A stretch of DNA of 64,000 nucleotides from Kurthia massiliensis (GCF_000285555.1 NZ_HE610997.1:314860-378859), one strand, 5' to 3'; shown: positions 35,422 through 45,523, numbered from the stretch's first letter. A program made the numbers and translations. Notes: generated by a model from the sequence alone, not told the origin.

Positions 35422-36723
35422 TTAGCCTCGGTTACGCGCACGTTTACGACGTTCTTTTTTCTTGATTTTGTCCATTTCCCAACGCATATTACGTTTGTAA
35501 CCTGGTTTTACTTTTTTCGGTTTGCGGACTTTAGATTTTGCGATACGATCGATTTCATCTTCTTTACGTTCACGTTTTTCACGTGCGTGACGTTCTTTCA
35601 TATCAACGAATTCACCGTTTTTAATATCTTTCGGTTGGAACGTGATGCCGAATTTTTCGACTTCAACGATACGTGCTTCTTCAGATGGTTCGAAAATTGT
35701 AATCGCAACACCTTTGTTTCCAGCACGTGCTGTACGACCGACACGGTGAACAAAGAATTCTAAATCTTGTGGAAGTTCGTAGTTAATAACGTGTGATACG
35801 CCTGGAATATCAATACCACGTGCAGCTAAATCTGTTGCAACGATGTATTGGAATTCAAGATCGCGTACTTGTTTCATCATTTTTTTACGTTCACGTGGTG
35901 TTAAGTCACCGTGAATACGACCTGCTTTAATACCGTTATGGCCTAAGAAGTTCGCTACGTAGTCTGCTTGTTTACGTGTATTCACGAAAATAATCCCTAA
36001 ATAAGGATTGATGACTTTTGTAATATCTAATAAACGTTCGTTTTTAGATTTAGAACGTGTTGGCACTAAGTAGAACTCTAAGTTTTCAGCTACTGGGCGT
36101 TTATCGTTCATCTCGATGTGCACAGGTGATGTCATATATTTGCGTAAAAATGGTTGTAAACTTTCTGGTACTGTTGCAGAGAACACATACATTTCAAGGT
36201 CTTCTGGCATTTGACCAGCAAATTGATCGATTTCTTCAATAAAACCTAAATCAAAGGCTAAATCTGCTTCGTCGACTACAAGCATTTCAACTGTATGAAC
36301 AAGTAACGCTTGTTCGTTCACTAAATCGCGAATACGTCCTGGTGTCCCTACGACGATTTGAGGTTGCGTTTTTAGTTTATCGATTGAGCGTTGTTTATCC
36401 GTACCACCGATGAATAGTTTTGTATGAATATTTGTACCTTCAACTAATTTTGAAAGTTCGATGTGAATTTGTGTTGCTAATTCACGTGTTGGTGCAGCGA
36501 TAACTGCTTGCACTTCTTGTTTGTCAGCATTGACACGTTGAGCAATCGGGATTAAGAAACTATGTGTTTTACCCGTACCTGTATGTGCTTGTCCAATGGC
36601 GCTTTTACCTTTTAAAATTAACGGAATCATTTCTTTTTGAATTGGTGTTGGTTCCGTAAAGCCTAATTTCGCGATGGCATCGCGTAAAAATGGTTGGAAT
36701 TGATAATCTGTATACTTTGACAT
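35422..36723 (-). CDS. cshB: DEAD-box RNA helicase CshB
   Basis: A 433-residue ATP-dependent RNA helicase. Q-motif FTEPTPIQKEMIP, Walker A AHTGTGKT, APTRELATQ, VVDEADLAFD (DEAD), SAT in FSATVPES, then the second RecA domain with ATDLAARGID and HRVGRTARAG. A basic tail (KSKVRKPKKVKPGYKRNMRW) binds RNA. CshB in B. subtilis aids cold-shock RNA unwinding and ribosome assembly. Confidence 0.93.
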   Translation of the reverse strand: MSKYTDYQFQPFLRDAIAKLGFTEPTPIQKEMIPLILKGKSAIGQAHTGTGKTHSFLIPIAQRVNADKQEVQAVIAAPTRELATQIHIELSKLVEGTNIHTKLFIGGTDKQRSIDKLKTQPQIVVGTPGRIRDLVNEQALLVHTVEMLVVDEADLAFDLGFIEEIDQFAGQMPEDLEMYVFSATVPESLQPFLRKYMTSPVHIEMNDKRPVAENLEFYLVPTRSKSKNERLLDITKVINPYLGIIFVNTRKQADYVANFLGHNGIKAGRIHGDLTPRERKKMMKQVRDLEFQYIVATDLAARGIDIPGVSHVINYELPQDLEFFVHRVGRTARAGNKGVAITIFEPSEEARIVEVEKFGITFQPKDIKNGEFVDMKERHAREKRERKEDEIDRIAKSKVRKPKKVKPGYKRNMRWEMDKIKKKERRKRARNRG

Positions 36724-36838
36724 TTCGTCACTCCTTACTTCATTCCCTCATTGTAACATGCTTTTGCTCTATAATCCATTTACCGATTATCGCATTTTTG
36801 TACATTTTACGTCGGAAAATAGTTAAAATGACAAAACT

Positions 36839-36867
36839 TTGTATAACCGAAAAACGTTCGATATAAT
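36839..36867 (+). promoter_or_regulatory. ispH promoter
   Basis: TTGTAT, a 17-base spacer and TATAAT lie about 65 bases before ispH. The short leader contains a small inverted repeat (AGGCTAT and ATAGCCT) with a 14-base loop. Confidence 0.6.
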
Positions 36868-36930
36868 AGAACTGAAGAATTAGGCTATCATATAGCACGT
36901 TTATAGCCTTTACTCGAAAGGGGTTAACTC

Positions 36931-37899
36931 ATGAAAGTCACAAAAATTACACCACGTGGATATTGCTACGGTGTCGTCGATGCGATGGTCATTGCACGCA
37001 ACGCCGCTCTAGATAAATCATTGCCACGTCCGATTTACATTTTAGGCATGATCGTTCATAACAAGCACGTTACTGATGCATTCGAACAAGATGGTATCAT
37101 CACATTAGACGGTCCAAACCGTATGGAAATTTTAAATCAAGTTGAAACAGGTACTGTTATTTTTACAGCACACGGCGTTTCTCCAGAAGTACGCGAATTA
37201 GCACGTAAAAAAGGCTTAGTGTCTATCGATGCGACTTGCCCAGACGTAACGGTCACACATACACTGATCGAACAAAAAACAGCTGAAGGCTACGACATTA
37301 TTTACATCGGTAAAAAAGGTCACCCAGAGCCAGAAGGTGCCATCGGTGTTGCACCAGACCGCGTTCACTTAGTACAAAACTTAGCAGATATCGAAGAATT
37401 AAACTTAACGAACGATAAATTGCTTGTCACAAACCAAACGACGATGAGTCAATGGGATGTTATGAGTTTAATGGAAACGTTAAAACTAAAATTCCCAACA
37501 ATCGAAGTACACGAAGAAATTTGCTTAGCAACACAAGTGCGTCAAGAAGCTGTTGCCAATCAAGCTGGTGCTGCAGACTTACTAATCGTTGTCGGCGATC
37601 CTCGTAGTAACAACTCGAACCGCCTTACACAAGTTTCTGAAGAAATCGCACATACAAAATCTTACCGCATCGCAGATTTATCAGAATTACAATTAGAATG
37701 GTTAGAAGGCGTTGAAAACGTCGCTGTTACAGCGGGTGCTTCTACACCAACACCAATCGTCAAAGAAGTCATTAAATTTTTAGACCAATTCGACCCAGAA
37801 GATCCTGCGACGCATGTCATTGAACGTCACGTCACATTAGATAAAATTTTACCGAAAATTAAAGCACCAAAACCTGTAGAACGTATCGAACCATATTAA
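36931..37899 (+). CDS. ispH: 4-hydroxy-3-methylbut-2-enyl diphosphate reductase
   Basis: A 322-residue [4Fe-4S] enzyme that makes IPP and DMAPP, the last MEP-pathway step. Cys12 ([10 protein letters not shown]), Cys103 (DATCPDVT) and Cys198 (EEICLATQ) hold the cluster; TAHGVSPEV and [10 protein letters not shown] are conserved substrate segments. AAAGGGG precedes the ATG. Confidence 0.97.
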   Translation: MKVTKITPRGYCYGVVDAMVIARNAALDKSLPRPIYILGMIVHNKHVTDAFEQDGIITLDGPNRMEILNQVETGTVIFTAHGVSPEVRELARKKGLVSIDATCPDVTVTHTLIEQKTAEGYDIIYIGKKGHPEPEGAIGVAPDRVHLVQNLADIEELNLTNDKLLVTNQTTMSQWDVMSLMETLKLKFPTIEVHEEICLATQVRQEAVANQAGAADLLIVVGDPRSNNSNRLTQVSEEIAHTKSYRIADLSELQLEWLEGVENVAVTAGASTPTPIVKEVIKFLDQFDPEDPATHVIERHVTLDKILPKIKAPKPVERIEPY

Positions 37900-37905
37900 T
37901 GCATC

Positions 37906-37938
37906 AAAAAACAGCCTTGCGATTGCGAGGCTGTTTTT
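37906..37938. terminator. Bidirectional terminator
   Basis: AAAAACAGCCT-GC and GC-AGGCTGTTTTT lie between converging ispH and yqfO. Confidence 0.85.
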
Positions 37939-37945
37939 ATGTTGT

Positions 37946-39067
37946 TTAAATAAATTGGAATGGTTCTGTTGAAAGTGTCGACGCGATAAATGTCACATCA
38001 AGTTTTTGTGCGTCGCAAAGCGTTGTCATTTTACGGACAACCCCTTCTTTCATCACACTTTCTACGTGGTGACCTGGGTCAACAACGTGAAGACCGATTG
38101 CTTCCGCATCTTGTGCTACGTGGAAATATAAATCGCCCGTCACATATACGTCTGCGCCAGCGCGTTTTGCTGCTTGTACGTATTTATTACCGTCTCCGCC
38201 AAGTACTGCCACTTTTTCAACAGTATCTTGTAAGTCGCCGACAACACGTACTGCAGGCACGTGTAAACTTTGCTTCACGTGTTCTGCAAACGCTTGTAAT
38301 GTCATTTTTTCTGGCAATGTACCAATGCGACCTAAGCCCATCGTTTTTGCCGGTGTTTCTAGTGGATATAAATCAAATGCTACTTCTTCATATGGATGCG
38401 CATTAAACATTGCGCGTAATACTTTATTTTTCGCCGTTTCTGGCACGACAACTTCTACTTTTACTTCTGGCTCTATATGGAGTTTGCCAACAGCACCCGC
38501 AAAAGGTGTTGCACCGTCTTGAGCACGGTAGCGACCTTCTCCGCTTGAAGTAAAGCTACAGCTATCGTAAAGACCGATATGGCCTGCGCCAGCACCCGCT
38601 AGCGCTTGTCGTACAGCGTCCGCTTCATTTAATGGCACGAATACAGCCAATTTATACATCGTTTCCTCATAGCTCGGAATGAGCACTTGTCGTTGTTGAA
38701 TGTTTAACGCATCTGCTAATAAATCATTGACGCCACCTTCTGCAACGTCTAAATTCGTATGCGCCGCGTAAACCGCAATATCATGTTTAATTAATTTTTC
38801 GAATAGCTGCCCTTGCGGTGTATCTGTACGCAAGTTTGCAAGCTTTCTAAAAATCGGAGGGTGATGCGCAATAATGAGCTCACAACCTTGTGCAATCGCT
38901 TCATCGACAACGGCTAAGTTGACGTCAAGTGTGACTAATACTTTCGTTACTGCTTTGTTTAACGTACCAACGGCCAAACCGATCGGATCGTTTTCCATTG
39001 CGGCGATCTTTTTCGGTGACCAACTTTCAAAAATTTGAATAATTTGTTGACCATTCGTTTGTTTCAC
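37946..39067 (-). CDS. yqfO: Nif3-like dinuclear metal center protein (YqfO)
   Basis: A 373-residue protein of the DUF34/NIF3 family. CELIIAHHPPIFRKL and AVYAAHTNLDVAEGGVNDLLA hold metal ligands in the first half; a PII-like insert (about 130-235) splits the domain; GDLYFHVAQDAEAIGLHVVDPGHHVES supplies the rest. Its chemistry is not firmly established; GTP cyclohydrolase 1 type 2 is an old label. It overlaps trmK by one base, as is common in Firmicutes. Confidence 0.92.
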   Translation of the reverse strand: MKQTNGQQIIQIFESWSPKKIAAMENDPIGLAVGTLNKAVTKVLVTLDVNLAVVDEAIAQGCELIIAHHPPIFRKLANLRTDTPQGQLFEKLIKHDIAVYAAHTNLDVAEGGVNDLLADALNIQQRQVLIPSYEETMYKLAVFVPLNEADAVRQALAGAGAGHIGLYDSCSFTSSGEGRYRAQDGATPFAGAVGKLHIEPEVKVEVVVPETAKNKVLRAMFNAHPYEEVAFDLYPLETPAKTMGLGRIGTLPEKMTLQAFAEHVKQSLHVPAVRVVGDLQDTVEKVAVLGGDGNKYVQAAKRAGADVYVTGDLYFHVAQDAEAIGLHVVDPGHHVESVMKEGVVRKMTTLCDAQKLDVTFIASTLSTEPFQFI

Positions 39068-39762
39068 TATGCAAGAACTCCTTTAACTGCGTCAATTTGT
39101 GCAAGTAGCTGTGCTTTTTTCTCAAGAATCGCAGGTGTTTGCTCTGCTTTTTCCATATGTTTCAACACATTATGCCACTGTTCCATTTCATGTGTCCATT
39201 TCTCAACGAATACAGCATTGCGTTCTGCCATTAATTTTTGGCCTAGCAATAATTCTAATGATGATAATGGTTGTTGACCACGTTCAAGCACTAAAATTTC
39301 GTAAATTTTACCGTCTTCTTTAATGATTGCTTCATCGACAATCATCCAATCGTTCGCAACGGCCCATTCACGGATTGCAATCGCATGAATATTCGGTTGT
39401 AAAATTAAACGTTCTACACCTTCAAGACGTGACGGTGCATGGTTTAAAATAGAAGCGATTAACGGACCACCCATACCAGCAATCGTAATTGCTGTAACGC
39501 CATCAGCTCGTTCAATAGCTTCTAAACCGTTTGCTAGGCGCACTGTAATGTTGTTTGTTAAACCTTCTCGTTTTACTTCTTGGCAAGCTGACTCGTAAGG
39601 ACCTTTTACGACCTCACCTGCGACAGCTTTATTAATAATTCCTTGATTCACTAAATAACATGGTAAATATGCATGATCGGAACCAATATCGGCAACGACT
39701 GCTTCTTGTGGAACGAAAGCAGCAACTGTTGCTAATCGTTTTGATAATTTTTGGGCATTCAT
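39067..39762 (-). CDS. trmK: tRNA (adenine(22)-N(1))-methyltransferase
   Basis: A 231-residue SAM-dependent enzyme that methylates A22 of tRNA. SAM motif VVADIGSDHAYLPCYLV (about residues 22-38), then GEVVKGPYESA and AITIAGMGGPLIASIL, the catalytic-loop region, with a C-terminal coiled coil. The ATG follows a GGGAGGGC site. TrmK-YqfO downstream of sigA is the standard Bacillales order. Confidence 0.93.
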   Translation of the reverse strand: MNAQKLSKRLATVAAFVPQEAVVADIGSDHAYLPCYLVNQGIINKAVAGEVVKGPYESACQEVKREGLTNNITVRLANGLEAIERADGVTAITIAGMGGPLIASILNHAPSRLEGVERLILQPNIHAIAIREWAVANDWMIVDEAIIKEDGKIYEILVLERGQQPLSSLELLLGQKLMAERNAVFVEKWTHEMEQWHNVLKHMEKAEQTPAILEKKAQLLAQIDAVKGVLA

Positions 39763-39833
39763 AAAAAAACGTGCCCTCCCTTCGATAATATTGTAACGAA
39801 TTTCACATCGTTTTCATAGCGTTTCAACGTCAC

Positions 39834-39864
39834 AAAAAATAAAACCCATGTACGAATACATGGG
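39834..39864 (-). terminator. Terminator after the 179-residue membrane gene
   Basis: On the minus strand CCCATGTA-TTCG-TACATGGG has a UUCG tetraloop and is followed by a T-rich tract. Confidence 0.85.
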
Positions 39865-39875
39865 CGCTATTACCA

Positions 39876-40415
39876 TTATAAGAAAAAGCCAAATAAAATG
39901 ATCACGACAAGTCCTAAGTACCCAGAAATCGTAAAATAAATTAAACGCATTTTTGTACCGGAAATGAGCCATAACAAGCAGTTGGCAATCAGTACGCTAT
40001 ACATGATGAGCGTATTGTCTGGTGCAAACATACTGACGAGTCGTACGCTGAGCGCAAAAATTAACAATGCCCCTACTGCATACGTTAACGTTTTCATTAA
40101 TTTTGTTGATGTACCTTTAAACGTCACATATAAAATGACAGCAATCGCTAAGACGCTCATGCCAACTGGTATTGCGATATATTTTGCACTTAATGCATAC
40201 ATCGCCACAATAATCGATAACGCAAGAAACGCACAAACGACATATAGTAACCACGATTTTATATTCGGGCGTGTTTTCGTTCGCGACGTCTCTTCCGCCT
40301 CACCACCACCTGTGTAAAGGGTTGTTAGGAAATCACAATAATGCTCTGGTAAGAGTTTATTTTTTTTCCAAAAATCAATTTCATTTAAAATGGTCTCTTT
40401 TTTTTCCTCTTGCAA
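39876..40415 (-). CDS. Five-helix membrane protein of unknown function
   Basis: A 179-residue protein with a charged cytosolic N-terminal domain of about 50 residues (ILNEIDFWKKNKLLPEHYCDFLTTLYTGG) followed by five or so membrane helices to the end. I do not recognise a named family, though the N-terminal segment looks conserved in style. It occupies the place of cytochrome c550 (cccA) between sigA and trmK. A ribosome site (GGGGGAAG) precedes the ATG, and a strong terminator follows. Confidence 0.75.
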   Translation of the reverse strand: MQEEKKETILNEIDFWKKNKLLPEHYCDFLTTLYTGGGEAEETSRTKTRPNIKSWLLYVVCAFLALSIIVAMYALSAKYIAIPVGMSVLAIAVILYVTFKGTSTKLMKTLTYAVGALLIFALSVRLVSMFAPDNTLIMYSVLIANCLLWLISGTKMRLIYFTISGYLGLVVIILFGFFL

Positions 40416-40504
40416 TGTGCTTCCCCCACTACAGATTGGATTTTTTAGACATTCTCTTCATACTTATATCATCGGCATAGTCCTTTTGAACTTTAACAAT
40501 CATT

Positions 40505-40532
40505 AAAAAAAGCCCCCATATTGGGAGCTTTT
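40505..40532 (-). terminator. rpoD terminator
   Basis: AAGC-CCCA and TGGG-GCTT with T7 on the minus strand lie just after the sigma factor stop. Confidence 0.75.
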
Positions 40533-40540
40533 CAAGACGC

Positions 40541-41668
40541 TTATTCTAAGAAATCTTTTAAACGTTTACTGCGAGAAGGGTGACGTAATTTACGTAAAGC
40601 TTTCGCTTCGATTTGACGAATACGTTCGCGTGTTACGCCGAATACTTTACCGACTTCTTCTAGTGTACGTGTACGACCATCATCTAAACCGAAACGTAAG
40701 CGTAATACGTTTTCTTCACGGTCTGTTAATGTGTCTAAAACGTCTTCTAATTGCTCTTTTAATAATTCGTAAGCAGCGTGATCTGCTGGAGATTGTGCTT
40801 CAGAATCTTCAATGAAATCACCTAAGTGAGAGTCATCTTCTTCACCGATTGGTGTTTCTAATGATACAGGCTCTTGTGCGATTTTTAAGATTTCACGAAC
40901 TTTTTCTGGTGTTAAATCCATTTCTTCACCGATTTCTTCCGGTGTTGGTTCGCGGCCTAAATCTTGTAATAATTGACGTTGTACACGGATTAATTTGTTG
41001 ATTGTTTCAACCATGTGTACAGGAATACGAATTGTACGTGCTTGGTCAGCGATTGCACGTGTAATTGCTTGACGGATCCACCAAGTAGCATAAGTTGAGA
41101 ATTTGAAACCTTTACGGTAATCGAATTTTTCAACCGCTTTAATAAGCCCCATGTTACCTTCTTGGATTAAGTCAAGGAATAGCATGCCCCGACCTACATA
41201 GCGTTTGGCGATACTTACAACTAAACGTAAGTTTGCTTCAGCTAAACGTTTACGCGCTTCCTCATCACCTTGCTCGATACGTTCTGCAAGTGCAATTTCT
41301 TCTGCTGCTGAAAGTAAGTCAACACGACCGATTTCTTTTAAGTACATACGAACCGGGTCGTTAATTTTTACACCTGGTGGCACACTTAAATCATTCAAGT
41401 CAAACGTTTCTTCCGCTTCTTTTAGAAGTGGTTCAAGATCTGAATCTTTATCACCGTTTAATTCGATGTTGTTTGCTTCTAATTTGTCGATAAATTCTTC
41501 GACTTGATCGGCTTCCATTTCGTATGTTTGCAATTTATCTGCAATTTCTGCATACGTTAATTCACCATTTTTTTTACCTGCTTCAAGCAAGCTTTTTTTC
41601 ATTTCCTCTAAAGTGTGTTCTTGTTCTGCCTTAGTAGCTTTTGTAGTACGTTTAGACTTTTCTGCCAT
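40541..41668 (-). CDS. sigA: Primary sigma factor SigA
   Basis: A 375-residue housekeeping sigma factor. Region 1.1 is acidic; region 2 reads [37 protein letters not shown] and [20 protein letters not shown]; region 3 [14 protein letters not shown]; region 4 [26 protein letters not shown] reads the -35 box. It recognises the TTGACA/TATAAT promoters noted in this window. It follows dnaG by 30 bases, the classical macromolecular synthesis operon. Confidence 0.97.
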   Translation of the reverse strand: MAEKSKRTTKATKAEQEHTLEEMKKSLLEAGKKNGELTYAEIADKLQTYEMEADQVEEFIDKLEANNIELNGDKDSDLEPLLKEAEETFDLNDLSVPPGVKINDPVRMYLKEIGRVDLLSAAEEIALAERIEQGDEEARKRLAEANLRLVVSIAKRYVGRGMLFLDLIQEGNMGLIKAVEKFDYRKGFKFSTYATWWIRQAITRAIADQARTIRIPVHMVETINKLIRVQRQLLQDLGREPTPEEIGEEMDLTPEKVREILKIAQEPVSLETPIGEEDDSHLGDFIEDSEAQSPADHAAYELLKEQLEDVLDTLTDREENVLRLRFGLDDGRTRTLEEVGKVFGVTRERIRQIEAKALRKLRHPSRSKRLKDFLE

Positions 41669-41698
41669 TAGGTGTATTCCTCCTTCTAACCTCTTTAG

Positions 41699-43516
41699 CT
41701 ATATCGTTGCTAAAGATCTCGTTAACTCTACAACTTCTTTTGAAAGTGAAAGAGCACGGTTAAAATCATGCATTTTTTCAGCTTCTTTTAGCTGTTGTTT
41801 CTTTTGTGCAATTTGTTGTTGTACTTTATATTTTGTCACTTGTTTTACGCAGTCTTCCCATTCTTCTTCTAAATGGTCGACATCACGATCAACGAGTGCC
41901 GCCTCCATGACCAATTTACGTAGTTCTGCATCATTTAACATTTCCGCAAAACGTTGGAAATCTGGTTTGTCATGGTGGTTATAAAAGCTGAGTAAGTGAA
42001 TATAGATCGCTACGTATTCATCTCTCACAAATGGCGGTGCTTCCCCGTCTTCTTGCAAGCGCTCGACGAGATCGATATCTTCGAGCATACGCGCTAATAT
42101 TAAGCGTTCTGCACGATCGATTGCGGTAAGCTTTCTTGCAGGTGCTGCCTTTTGCTCGACACGAACCGTACGTCTTTCTGGCTCTGTTCGTTTCTGTGCT
42201 TCTTTATGACGTAATTGCGTCGCTAATGTTTCTTGCGTAATACCTGTCTCTTCTTGCAATTGCTTTAGGTGTAATTCTCGCTTTACAGCTGATGAATCTA
42301 GCGCTACATAATGAAGTGCTTCCTCGACATATTGCTCAACGTCTGTTGCGTATTGAAAGTTTTTGCCGCGTTTTGCATAGCTCATCATAAAACTCGTGAA
42401 ATCGAGTGGTTCTCCAATAATTTTACGTTGGAAATCCTCCGTACCATACTGCTTTATATAATCATCTGGATCGAGTCCATTTGGGAGAACTGCCACTTCA
42501 ACAGATAGTTTCTCTGCGTGTAATAAGTCCGCAGCGCGTTTTGCAGCATCCCAGCCGGCACTGTCTCCGTCATAACAAACAATGATATCATTCGATAAAC
42601 GTTTTAGCTTTTGTACATGTTCAAGCGTTAATGCTGTCCCCATCGACGCGACGCCGTTGTGTACGTTCGCTGTTTTTGCACTTAGGACGTCCATAAAGCC
42701 TTCAAAAAGTACGACTTTGCGTTCTTTACGAATAATCGGACGTGCTTGATCTAAGTTGTATAACACTTTACCCTTATGGAATATTGGAGACTCTGGACTA
42801 TTCATATATTTTGCATTTTCGCCATCACTGTCGATCACGCGTCCTGAGAAGCCAATAATTTGACCTGACTCATTACGAATCGGGAACATTACACGTCGTC
42901 GGAAACGGTCGAAAAACCCTGAACCGTCTTCCTTTTCAATGACAAGCCCTGCCTCAGCCATTTCACGCAAATCATACCCTTTACGTGTTAACAGTGTCGT
43001 TAGTGCGTCCCAGTTTGGGAGTGCAAAGCCGATACCGTACGCTTCGATCATGTCACGCGTAAAACCACGATTTTCTAAATACTGAAGTCCTTCTTCACCA
43101 TCTTCTGTGTTTAACAATAAATGTTGGAAATAGCGACCACTAAAAGCGTGTGCTTCTAACATTCGTTCTTGCTCTGGCGATACTTTTGCTTGATGTACAT
43201 GCGAATGACTGTGCTCTGCTACATCTACTGCAATACCGACCTTTTCACCAAGTTGCGCAACCGCTTCCTGAAATGAAATATGGTCAATATCCATTAAAAA
43301 TGTAATGGCGTTCCCACCTGCACCGCAGCCAAAGCAGTGAAAAATTTGTTTATCGACAGAAACAGAAAAAGATGGCGTCTGTTCCCCGTGAAATGGGCAC
43401 AGACCAAAATAATTTCGACCGCGTTTCGTCAGTTGCATATATTCACCAATCACATCGACGATATCGGTCTGTGAACGAATTTGCTCTATTGTTTCTTCTG
43501 GAATTCGTTGTGCCAT
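41699..43516 (-). CDS. dnaG: DNA primase
   Basis: A 605-residue primase that lays RNA primers at the replication fork. The CHC2 zinc finger uses Cys40, His43, Cys61 and Cys64. The TOPRIM core has VVLFEGFMDVLSA and VCYDGDSAGWDAA, and the C-terminal 150 residues are the helical DnaB-interaction domain. Length is typical. It precedes sigA in the same transcript. Confidence 0.97.
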   Translation of the reverse strand: MAQRIPEETIEQIRSQTDIVDVIGEYMQLTKRGRNYFGLCPFHGEQTPSFSVSVDKQIFHCFGCGAGGNAITFLMDIDHISFQEAVAQLGEKVGIAVDVAEHSHSHVHQAKVSPEQERMLEAHAFSGRYFQHLLLNTEDGEEGLQYLENRGFTRDMIEAYGIGFALPNWDALTTLLTRKGYDLREMAEAGLVIEKEDGSGFFDRFRRRVMFPIRNESGQIIGFSGRVIDSDGENAKYMNSPESPIFHKGKVLYNLDQARPIIRKERKVVLFEGFMDVLSAKTANVHNGVASMGTALTLEHVQKLKRLSNDIIVCYDGDSAGWDAAKRAADLLHAEKLSVEVAVLPNGLDPDDYIKQYGTEDFQRKIIGEPLDFTSFMMSYAKRGKNFQYATDVEQYVEEALHYVALDSSAVKRELHLKQLQEETGITQETLATQLRHKEAQKRTEPERRTVRVEQKAAPARKLTAIDRAERLILARMLEDIDLVERLQEDGEAPPFVRDEYVAIYIHLLSFYNHHDKPDFQRFAEMLNDAELRKLVMEAALVDRDVDHLEEEWEDCVKQVTKYKVQQQIAQKKQQLKEAEKMHDFNRALSLSKEVVELTRSLATI

Positions 43517-43641
43517 TTCATCACCATCTTTGCTTCTAACTCTTTAATTCGAGATATTAACGTAAAAATCCTTCTTTCTCGAATAAAAAATTTCTTTTTT
43601 CTTTAAATGAATTACTTAATTTCTTTTTACCACAATTCTTC

Positions 43642-43670
43642 ATTATAAAACATAACGTTATTTTTTTCTA
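43642..43670 (-). promoter_or_regulatory. dnaG-sigA promoter candidate
   Basis: On the minus strand TAGAAA, a 17-base spacer and TATAAT lie about 120 bases before dnaG. The AT-rich leader between holds nothing else I can define. Confidence 0.45.
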
Positions 43671-43691
43671 TATCTTTTTTCATAGAAAAAG

Positions 43692-43722
43692 ACAAAAAAA
43701 CGCCCCTTAAATAAGGGGTGCT
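43692..43722 (-). terminator. yqfL terminator
   Basis: CCCCTTA and TAAGGGG with flanking GC pairs, and T7 on the minus strand. Confidence 0.8.
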
Positions 43723-43724
43723 CG

Positions 43725-44531
43725 TTAATCTTTTAAACGACGTAAAATATCGTTAGCTGTTTCTTCCACTGCTTTATTTGTCACATCAATGACTGGACAA
43801 CCGATGCGCTCAACGATTCGGTAGAAATGATTAATTTCTTCGTCAATACGCTCTACTTTCGCATAGTTTGCGTGATCGCTTAAACCGAGTGCAATCAAAC
43901 GCTCTTTGCGAATGCTATTCAATTTTTCTGGTGAAATGACAAGGCCGAAGCATTTTTCAGTCGGAACTAAAAATAATTCTTCTGGTGGCTCTACTTCCGG
44001 TACGAGTGGTACGTTTGCCACTTTCAACCGTTTATGCGCTAAAAATTGAGATAATGGCGTTTTCGACGTACGGGAAACACCGATTAATACGACGTCTGCT
44101 TTTAACAAACCGCGCGGGTCACGACCATCATCATATTTAACTGCAAATTCTATCGCTTCGATCTTTTTAAAGTAATCATCATCTAGCTTGCGTACGAGAC
44201 CTGGCTCTTCGATTGGTTCTACTTGTAGCGCAGCTGTAAACATATCCATTGTCGGCCCCATTAAGTCGATGTTTGGAATACCTTTACGATCGCATAAACG
44301 CTTTGTGAAGTCTCGCATTTCTTCTTTCACGAGCGTGTAAACGACCATCGCGTCTTGCACTTTTGCAAGCTGCACGATTTCATTTAGCTGCTCATGATTT
44401 TCGACATGCGGAAAACGACGTACTGCAACATCTTGCATGCCTGGTCGAAATTGGCTAATCGCCGCCTTCGCTACTAATTCTCCCGTTTCGCCTACAGAAT
44501 CGGATACGATGAAAATTGAAATTTTTTCCAT
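43725..44531 (-). CDS. yqfL: Pyruvate, water dikinase / PPDK regulatory protein (YqfL)
   Basis: A 268-residue bifunctional ADP-dependent kinase and phosphorylase of the DUF299 family, which switches PEP-forming dikinases off and on. P-loop GVSRTSKT lies at residues 151-158; SDSVGETGE at the N-terminus and YDDGRDPRGL are family signatures. It follows ccpN by 14 bases, the classical pair in which CcpN controls gluconeogenesis and YqfL modulates that control. Confidence 0.95.
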   Translation of the reverse strand: MEKISIFIVSDSVGETGELVAKAAISQFRPGMQDVAVRRFPHVENHEQLNEIVQLAKVQDAMVVYTLVKEEMRDFTKRLCDRKGIPNIDLMGPTMDMFTAALQVEPIEEPGLVRKLDDDYFKKIEAIEFAVKYDDGRDPRGLLKADVVLIGVSRTSKTPLSQFLAHKRLKVANVPLVPEVEPPEELFLVPTEKCFGLVISPEKLNSIRKERLIALGLSDHANYAKVERIDEEINHFYRIVERIGCPVIDVTNKAVEETANDILRRLKD

Positions 44532-44545
44532 TTTACGTATTCACC

Positions 44546-45184
44546 TCACAGATCATGGTTTTCAGCGAGTGATAAAAATGCTCGCGTAATATTTGTTTTC
44601 GTTAAACGACCAATGACTTCGAGGCCATCTGTATGTTCGATTACGACAGGTAATGCATCAATTTGTCTTTCGATTAGTTTATGTGCCGCTTGGATTAAGC
44701 TATCTGTTTTAACACAGTAAGCAATATTCGGCATTCTCGTCATAATGATATGTACGGGAATATGATTTAAATCTTGACTACCAATTGCTGTACGTAACAA
44801 GTCTTTACGAGATAAAACACCTGTTAAGTATGAGTTTTTATCAACGACGAACAATGTTCCTACATCTTCAAGGAACATTTGGCAAATCGCATCATAGACA
44901 GAAATATTTTCGCTAATGACAACCGGGATCGATTGGAAATCTTTCACCTTCATGTTTGTCATGCTTTCTGCGACTGCTTGCCCTGTTTGTTTTCCAGAAT
45001 AAAAATAGCCTACACGTGGACGAGCATCTAAAAATCCAGCCATCGTTAAGATCGCCAAATCCGGACGCAATGTCGCTCTCGTTAAAGACAAACGTTCCGC
45101 AATTTGTTCGCCTGTAATAGGACCATTCTCTTTAACGATTTCGACTATTTCTTCTTGACGTTTGTTGAGTTCGATCACGCTCAC
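44546..45184 (-). CDS. ccpN: Control catabolite protein of gluconeogenesis CcpN
   Basis: A 212-residue repressor. The N-terminal helix-turn-helix (GPITGEQIAERLSLTRATLRPDLAILTMAG) binds DNA and two CBS domains (about 75-205; LFVVDKNSYLTGVLSRKDLLRTAIG and LPVVIEHTDGLEVIGRLTKTNI) sense adenine nucleotides. Targets are gapB, pckA and the small RNA SR1 in B. subtilis. The start is a GTG at 45184 or two codons later; both follow AGGG closely. Confidence 0.93.
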   Translation of the reverse strand: MSVIELNKRQEEIVEIVKENGPITGEQIAERLSLTRATLRPDLAILTMAGFLDARPRVGYFYSGKQTGQAVAESMTNMKVKDFQSIPVVISENISVYDAICQMFLEDVGTLFVVDKNSYLTGVLSRKDLLRTAIGSQDLNHIPVHIIMTRMPNIAYCVKTDSLIQAAHKLIERQIDALPVVIEHTDGLEVIGRLTKTNITRAFLSLAENHDL

Positions 45185-45239
45185 CGCCCTAAATGTTATA
45201 TACTTTATTCTTAATAAGTATATACTATTTCATTCAATA

Positions 45240-45268
45240 TTGCGAAGAAAACTATTGCGTGGTACAAT
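45240..45268 (+). promoter_or_regulatory. glyS T-box promoter
   Basis: TTGCGA, a 17-base spacer and TACAAT precede the T-box leader; transcription should start near 45275. Confidence 0.65.
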
Positions 45269-45274
45269 GTTGCC

Positions 45275-45495
45275 AAACGATATAAAGCGATGATTGAGCA
45301 ATAAGTAGCGTATACGAAAAGCGAGTAGTGACGGTGAGAGACTACACCATACGTGAAAAGGCACTCAGGAGCTAACGGTTAGAAAGTGGATTTTCTTCTA
45401 TTAAATGGAAAATCAATCGGGGTGGAACCGCGGGTTGCATGTATAGCACTCGTCCCCGGGCAAAAAGTTGCCCGGAGACGGGTGCTTTTTATCTT
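45275..45495 (+). promoter_or_regulatory. Glycyl-tRNA T-box riboswitch
   Basis: The leader contains AGCGAGTAGTGACGGTGAGAG-type stem I features and the T-box core GGGGTGGAACCGCGGG (45418-45434), which pairs with the tRNA 3' end. The terminator (45446-45490) has arms GCACTCGTC/CCCGGGC with complements and T5. Uncharged glycyl-tRNA should stabilise the antiterminator and turn on the synthetase gene. Confidence 0.93.
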
Positions 45496-45523
45496 TTATT
45501 TTACTTAAATGGAGGTTTTTCTA

